This document shows positions 6,901-8,427 of a DNA stretch of 8,427 nucleotides, one piece after another (the first letter of the stretch is position 1; the number at the start of each line of letters is the position of its first letter). Both the position numbers and the translations under genes were made by a program. Source of the DNA: an uncultured Flavobacteriales bacterium (GTDB taxonomy: Bacteria; Bacteroidota; Bacteroidia; Flavobacteriales_D; SKUL01); contig CALDPJ010000002.1 in assembly GCA_937911795.1 (NCBI GenBank), positions 1 through 8,427 on the forward strand, in the 5' to 3' direction. The notes beneath the pieces were generated by a model, which was not told where the DNA came from, searched no databases, and saw only the letters and a program-made list of their open reading frames with translations.

Positions 6901-8427
6901 TTAAAAGGACCTGTACCATTGATTGTGAAAGTCAAATCTGCCGAAGATCCTGAACAGATTTCAGTATCCCCTGAGATCATCGCGTCTACCGGACAACTGC
7001 AATCTACGCTTCCGGAAAGTTCTATGGAGTTACAGGCATTCGCGTCTTCTATTGTCAGGTTGTAAGTGGTTCCCTGTGGAATCGGATCCGACACAAACGC
7101 AGCCGGATTGCCGGGAGTGAGGGTTCCGGTAACACCAGTAACTGTGTAAGAACCCGCATCGCCGCCGGTGATTTCAAAAGAAACAACGAAGTTCAGGTTG
7201 TCGGAGGTACATTCCTCGTTGAGGTTCTGAACGGATATCAATTCATTCACAAAAACACTCACCACCGCTTCGTCACCCGGGCAACTTGCGGTTCCTCCGA
7301 TGGTATAGGTGTAATCACCTGCTGCGTCCAAACCGGGAGTAAAGCTATTGTCGGTGGCTGACCCGTCGGGGGCAGTCCAGGATCCGGTGTCGTCTGGATT
7401 TCCTCCGAGAATCGTAAATAGATCAAATGCCGCATCATCTGCGCAAACGGTAATTGTTCCGTTTTCACCGGCATCGGGCTGGGCTATTATCTGCACATGT
7501 GTTGTGACGATGCTGTCGCAACCGCTTTGCGAAACCAAAGCGCTCTCGTACGACCCTTCTGCGCTGACTTCGGTTCCATCGGGAAGTATGTAGCTTTCTC
7601 CAATGCAGATGCTGACATTTTCTTCACTGGTGAGAATGTCGCTCACGGAAACAGTTGTGGTAACGATGCTGTCGCAACCGGTGGAGGACACCAGTGTGAC
7701 GGGGTAACTTCCTGCTTCATCCACAGATTGTCCATCGGGAAGTGTGTAGGATTGACCTTCACAAATGGCAACATCTACAGAAGTAGCTTGATGAGGATAT
7801 ACAACAATGGTCACCGACCCCGAAGCGTTTCCACTGCAATCCTGATCGTTCATGCTCACGAGTGAATAGGTGGTGGTCGTTCCCAGAGTAACCGTTTCTA
7901 TATGACCGTCTAACACACCATTCAGATTATAATTGCTGGTTCCATCCGAATAAACAACATCAAACGGTCCGTTGCCTGAGAAGTTGAAGGTAAGATTGGC
8001 AGATTCTCCTTCGCAGATTTCTGTGTTTCCGCTGATGTCGGCAGAGGCGAGGCAGGAGCAGGAAATGGTGCCGTTTAAGTTGATCGTATTACAACCGTTT
8101 CCGTCAGAAATCTGGAAAAGATAACTGGTTCCTTCAGGAATCGGATCGCTGATAAAAACGGCAGGAGTTCCGGGAGTGATGGTGCCCGAAGTTCCGGCAA
8201 CTATGTATGAGGAAGGATCGCCGCCGACTATCTCGAAACTTACCGTATACTCGGTTTCATTCGCCGAACATTCTTCTACAAGGTTTTGCGTAGATACGAA
8301 TTCATTAACGGATACGTTGGTTGTGATTGTGCTGTCGCAACCGGTGACAATGGATTGCAAAGTAACGTCGTAGCTGCCCGAAGCACTGACTTCCGTTCCG
8401 TCTGGAAGTGTGACTGATTCTCCTTCG
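3642..8427 (-). CDS. Giant T9SS-exported repeat protein with type B sorting domain (5' end outside window)
   Basis: The 1594 visible residues end at TAG 3642-3644; the frame is open to the right edge, so the signal peptide and true start lie beyond 8427. TTG at 8358-8360 is an internal Leu codon, because the TLPDG repeat continues before it. Visible order: short TLPDG/GCDS repeats, two copies of a 170-residue module, two AGENG modules, eight Ig-like repeats of 84-85 residues, one divergent Ig-like domain, a PKD-like domain (about 3936-4220), and the gliding-motility-associated (type B) C-terminal domain. Proteins of this class cross the outer membrane through the type IX system and stay on the surface or are released; SprB of Flavobacterium johnsoniae is the known adhesin example. 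No catalytic domain is visible, so adhesion or matrix formation is the likely role, by inference. Lys and Arg are absent until the codon at 4182-4184, and most Ig-like repeats carry one Cys pair. Confidence 0.93.
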   Translation of the reverse strand, partial: EGESVTLPDGTEVSASGSYDVTLQSIVTGCDSTITTNVSVNEFVSTQNLVEECSANETEYTVSFEIVGGDPSSYIVAGTSGTITPGTPAVFISDPIPEGTSYLFQISDGNGCNTINLNGTISCSCLASADISGNTEICEGESANLTFNFSGNGPFDVVYSDGTSNYNLNGVLDGHIETVTLGTTTTYSLVSMNDQDCSGNASGSVTIVVYPHQATSVDVAICEGQSYTLPDGQSVDEAGSYPVTLVSSTGCDSIVTTTVSVSDILTSEENVSICIGESYILPDGTEVSAEGSYESALVSQSGCDSIVTTHVQIIAQPDAGENGTITVCADDAAFDLFTILGGNPDDTGSWTAPDGSATDNSFTPGLDAAGDYTYTIGGTASCPGDEAVVSVFVNELISVQNLNEECTSDNLNFVVSFEITGGDAGSYTVTGVTGTLTPGNPAAFVSDPIPQGTTYNLTIEDANACNSIELSGSVDCSCPVDAMISGDTEICSGSSADLTFTINGTGPFNLIYTDGTSNFELNGIWDGHTVSVSPENTTTYTIISVEDQFCVGTGSGTATIEVTEPPSAGENGFIELCADEPSFSLVALLDTNADSDGIWTDDTGALISGVFDPQSNDSGVFAYTVSGGVCPDAVAEVEVLVHTLPQASIVGNASICDGNLANLGMELEGNGSWTVVFAIDGVEQPPIYTNETDIIIEAGEEGLYTIISVSDEHCAGTGFGSGLVQINESPTANITGQGAICPGGEAALNIDLTGEGPWMLGYSIDGINQDPLLVNTPDYTLFTGIPGTYEIQSINDVNCPGTPTGMAEVEFLPYPEATISGGGVICAGDSALVEIELSGQGNVVLEYSNGSVTETISSQGDSYSFYATENGEFELISVTDDFCTGIVQGNATVEVLELPTASISGGGVICAGESSTVELTFTGQAPFDLEYMLDGVQQNLQSNENTLELNVDAAGIYELISVNDAVCANSASGIAAVVVNEIPTGYISGGGIICAGESEEIQIEFTGSGNWNFVVTHNGEAGAVLNTNVTPYLITTDQEGLYELLSVSDDNCVGVTDGQAEIDVNDLPTAVLSGDGVICSGQAAALQLELSGEGPWTVGYAIDGVQQPPLIVNSSPYNLSVSVPGNYTVLSVADQHCTGSVEGSANVVEFTAPTANISGNALICPTETVAFDIDLTGSAPWTVIYSIDGVNQPPLQINSSPFELPANEDGVYQIESVQDQNCSSFGTGTAVLEYAPYPTATLTGGGTFCPGDMGNVAITFTGIGPWTFEYAIDGVVYGPTTTTSNSYTLFDDISGTYSLVSVSDVNCGGTFGGEAIVSFNTLVQAEISPGGNVCPGELWDLGASASGGVPPYTYQWFNAFDDSWVQFGDSVTVPGGSSTGIYVVVTDQCGTESVSDTSFVGENLTPLASFHFAPRHDLTIHNTTVHYTSETSLFEYYLFWEFYEQTDHQGWQLIGSSYEAHPTFTYPDDEPGTYQACLYVQTIEGCVSQMCLPLQIAGEFIFYMPNAFTPNEDGINDLFGPVMEGIDEDSYEFFIVNRWGETVFHTNDIHQKWNGSGMTGSHYAPDGIYSWKVKVRQENASDAEEFSGHVTLIR
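4221..4457 (-). other. Divergent Ig-like/SprB-like domain
   Basis: This domain of about 79 residues follows the eight regular repeats. It keeps the opening ISPGGNVCPGE but then changes to GGVPPYTYQWFN, a phrasing common in SprB-type surface repeats, and ends VVVTDQCGTESV. It lacks the DGVxQPP loop of its neighbours. It looks like a transition from the repeat stalk to the PKD-like and sorting domains. Confidence 0.6.
4458..6491 (-). repeat. Eight tandem 84-85-residue Ig-like repeats
   Basis: The repeats, read from the N-terminal side, occupy 6237-6491, 5982-6236, 5730-5981, 5478-5729, 5223-5477, 4968-5222, 4713-4967 and 4458-4712. Each has the pattern: ISGxGxIC at the start, an LTGxGPW strand, usually a YxIDGVxQPPL loop, GxYxxxSVxDxxC near residue 70, and GxAxVxV at the end. 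The two Cys are 57-58 residues apart in every copy, which suggests one disulfide per domain. Copies are well diverged in protein sequence, so the array is old rather than a recent expansion. Two related repeats also form the C-terminal halves of the 170-residue modules. Confidence 0.88.
6504..6728 (-). repeat. AGENG module, copy 2
   Basis: About 75 residues, beginning SAGENGFIELCADEPSFSL and ending in CPDAVAEVEVLV. It has the same plan as the copy at 7248-7475: AGENG, a CAD motif, a GxW strand, a DxxGxFxYTV strand and a second Cys before the last strand. It links the second 170-residue module to the eight-repeat array. No function is known to me for this module. Confidence 0.75.
6741..7250 (-). 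repeat. 170-residue composite module, copy 2
   Basis: It aligns without a gap, over exactly 170 residues, to the copy at 7800-8309; I count about 94 identical residues (55%). The first ~85 residues run from VNELISVQNLNEEC through GTLTPGNPA and SDPIP to a CSC motif. The second half is an Ig-like repeat with TEIC, GPF, DGTSN and DGH in place of the DGVxQPP loop. The two copies are separated by two short repeats and an AGENG module. Confidence 0.82.
7248..7475 (-). repeat. AGENG module, copy 1
   Basis: About 76 residues, opening DAGENGTITVCADDAAFDL and ending CPGDEAVVSVFV. It contains GSWTAPDGS and AAGDYTYTIGG, as expected for a small beta-sandwich, and a Cys pair. It is homologous to the copy at 6504-6728 and sits between the second TLPDG repeat and the second 170-residue module. 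Confidence 0.75.
7488..7790 (-). repeat. Two short TLPDG/GCDS repeats of about 50 residues
   Basis: The copies are at about 7641-7790 and 7488-7640. Each reads IC(E/I)GxSYxLPDG, then an AGSY or EGSY strand, then SxxGCDSIVTTxV. The GCDS codons are nearly identical in DNA as well (CTGTCGCAACCG on the plus strand near 7515, 7671 and 8333). Similar LPDG/GCDS repeats are frequent in large Bacteroidota surface proteins. Confidence 0.8.
7800..8309 (-). repeat. 170-residue composite module, copy 1
   Basis: This is the N-terminal copy of the duplicated module. It runs from VNEFVSTQNLVEEC through GTITPGTPA, SDPIP and CSC into an Ig-like half with TEIC, GPF, DGTSN, DGH and DQDCSGNASGS. Its length is identical to the copy at 6741-7250 with no gaps. 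Each copy carries five or more Cys, including a CxC pair at the boundary between its two halves. Confidence 0.82.
8307..8427 (-). repeat. Short TLPDG/GCDS repeat, cut by the window edge
   Basis: The visible part starts EGESVTLPDGTEVSASGSY and ends TGCDSTITTNVSV, so it lacks only the first residues compared with the copies at 7488-7790. It shows that the reading frame continues past 8360 and that more repeats probably lie upstream. Confidence 0.75.

Noticed and set aside
7497..7865. 122-codon plus-strand frame opposite the short repeats
   Set aside because: Shadow of the repeat coding sequence; its internal similarity simply mirrors the repeats on the other strand.
8358..8360. Start codon of the giant protein at TTG 8360
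   Set aside because: The TLPDG repeat continues in frame to the window edge, so this is an internal Leu codon and the gene is truncated by the window.

Overview
The window looks like a chromosomal segment of a Bacteroidota (CFB-group) bacterium. Three things support this: a very large surface protein ending in a type IX secretion (T9SS) type B sorting domain, Bacteroidota-type promoter boxes (TAnnTTTG) in the intergenic gaps, and a general lack of Shine-Dalgarno sequences before start codons. Base composition is moderate in genes and strongly AT-rich only in the one real intergenic gap (about 2963-3100). No RNA genes, insertion sequences, CRISPR arrays or attachment sites were found.

Left part (1-2962, minus strand): four tightly packed genes that read as one operon, transcribed leftwards. 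In order they are a SatD-family protein (2342-2962), a DUF3307 membrane protein overlapping it by 4 bases (1641-2345), a phytanoyl-CoA dioxygenase (PhyH)-like Fe(II)/2-oxoglutarate oxygenase (623-about 1624), and the first 204 residues of an ABC-F ATPase (1-614, cut by the window edge). The SatD/DUF3307 pair is the least understood and most interesting part. The SatD N-terminus has the motif order of a class III nucleotidyl cyclase fold followed by a helix-turn-helix. The DUF3307 protein carries four His/Asp i,i+4 pairs spread over its first helices.

Middle (2963-3641): a divergent, AT-rich control region holds a good promoter for the SatD gene, three copies of a 15-bp element at exact 29-bp spacing, and a perfect 8-bp inverted repeat. 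To its right, on the plus strand, lie two small membrane-protein genes: an unrecognised 92-residue protein (3101-3379) and a DUF2905 protein (3418-3639) with its own promoter. Two promoters here (SatD and DUF2905) place the -7 box exactly four bases before the ATG, which predicts leaderless transcripts.

Right part (3642-8427, minus strand): the last 1594 residues of a giant secreted protein whose start lies outside the window. It is a string of Ig-like repeat modules (several classes, most with a conserved Cys pair), then a PKD-like domain, then the T9SS type B C-terminal domain. The first 1414 visible residues contain no lysine or arginine at all. The protein is probably an acidic, disulfide-containing cell-surface adhesin. 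It converges on the DUF2905 gene with only two bases between the stop codons.
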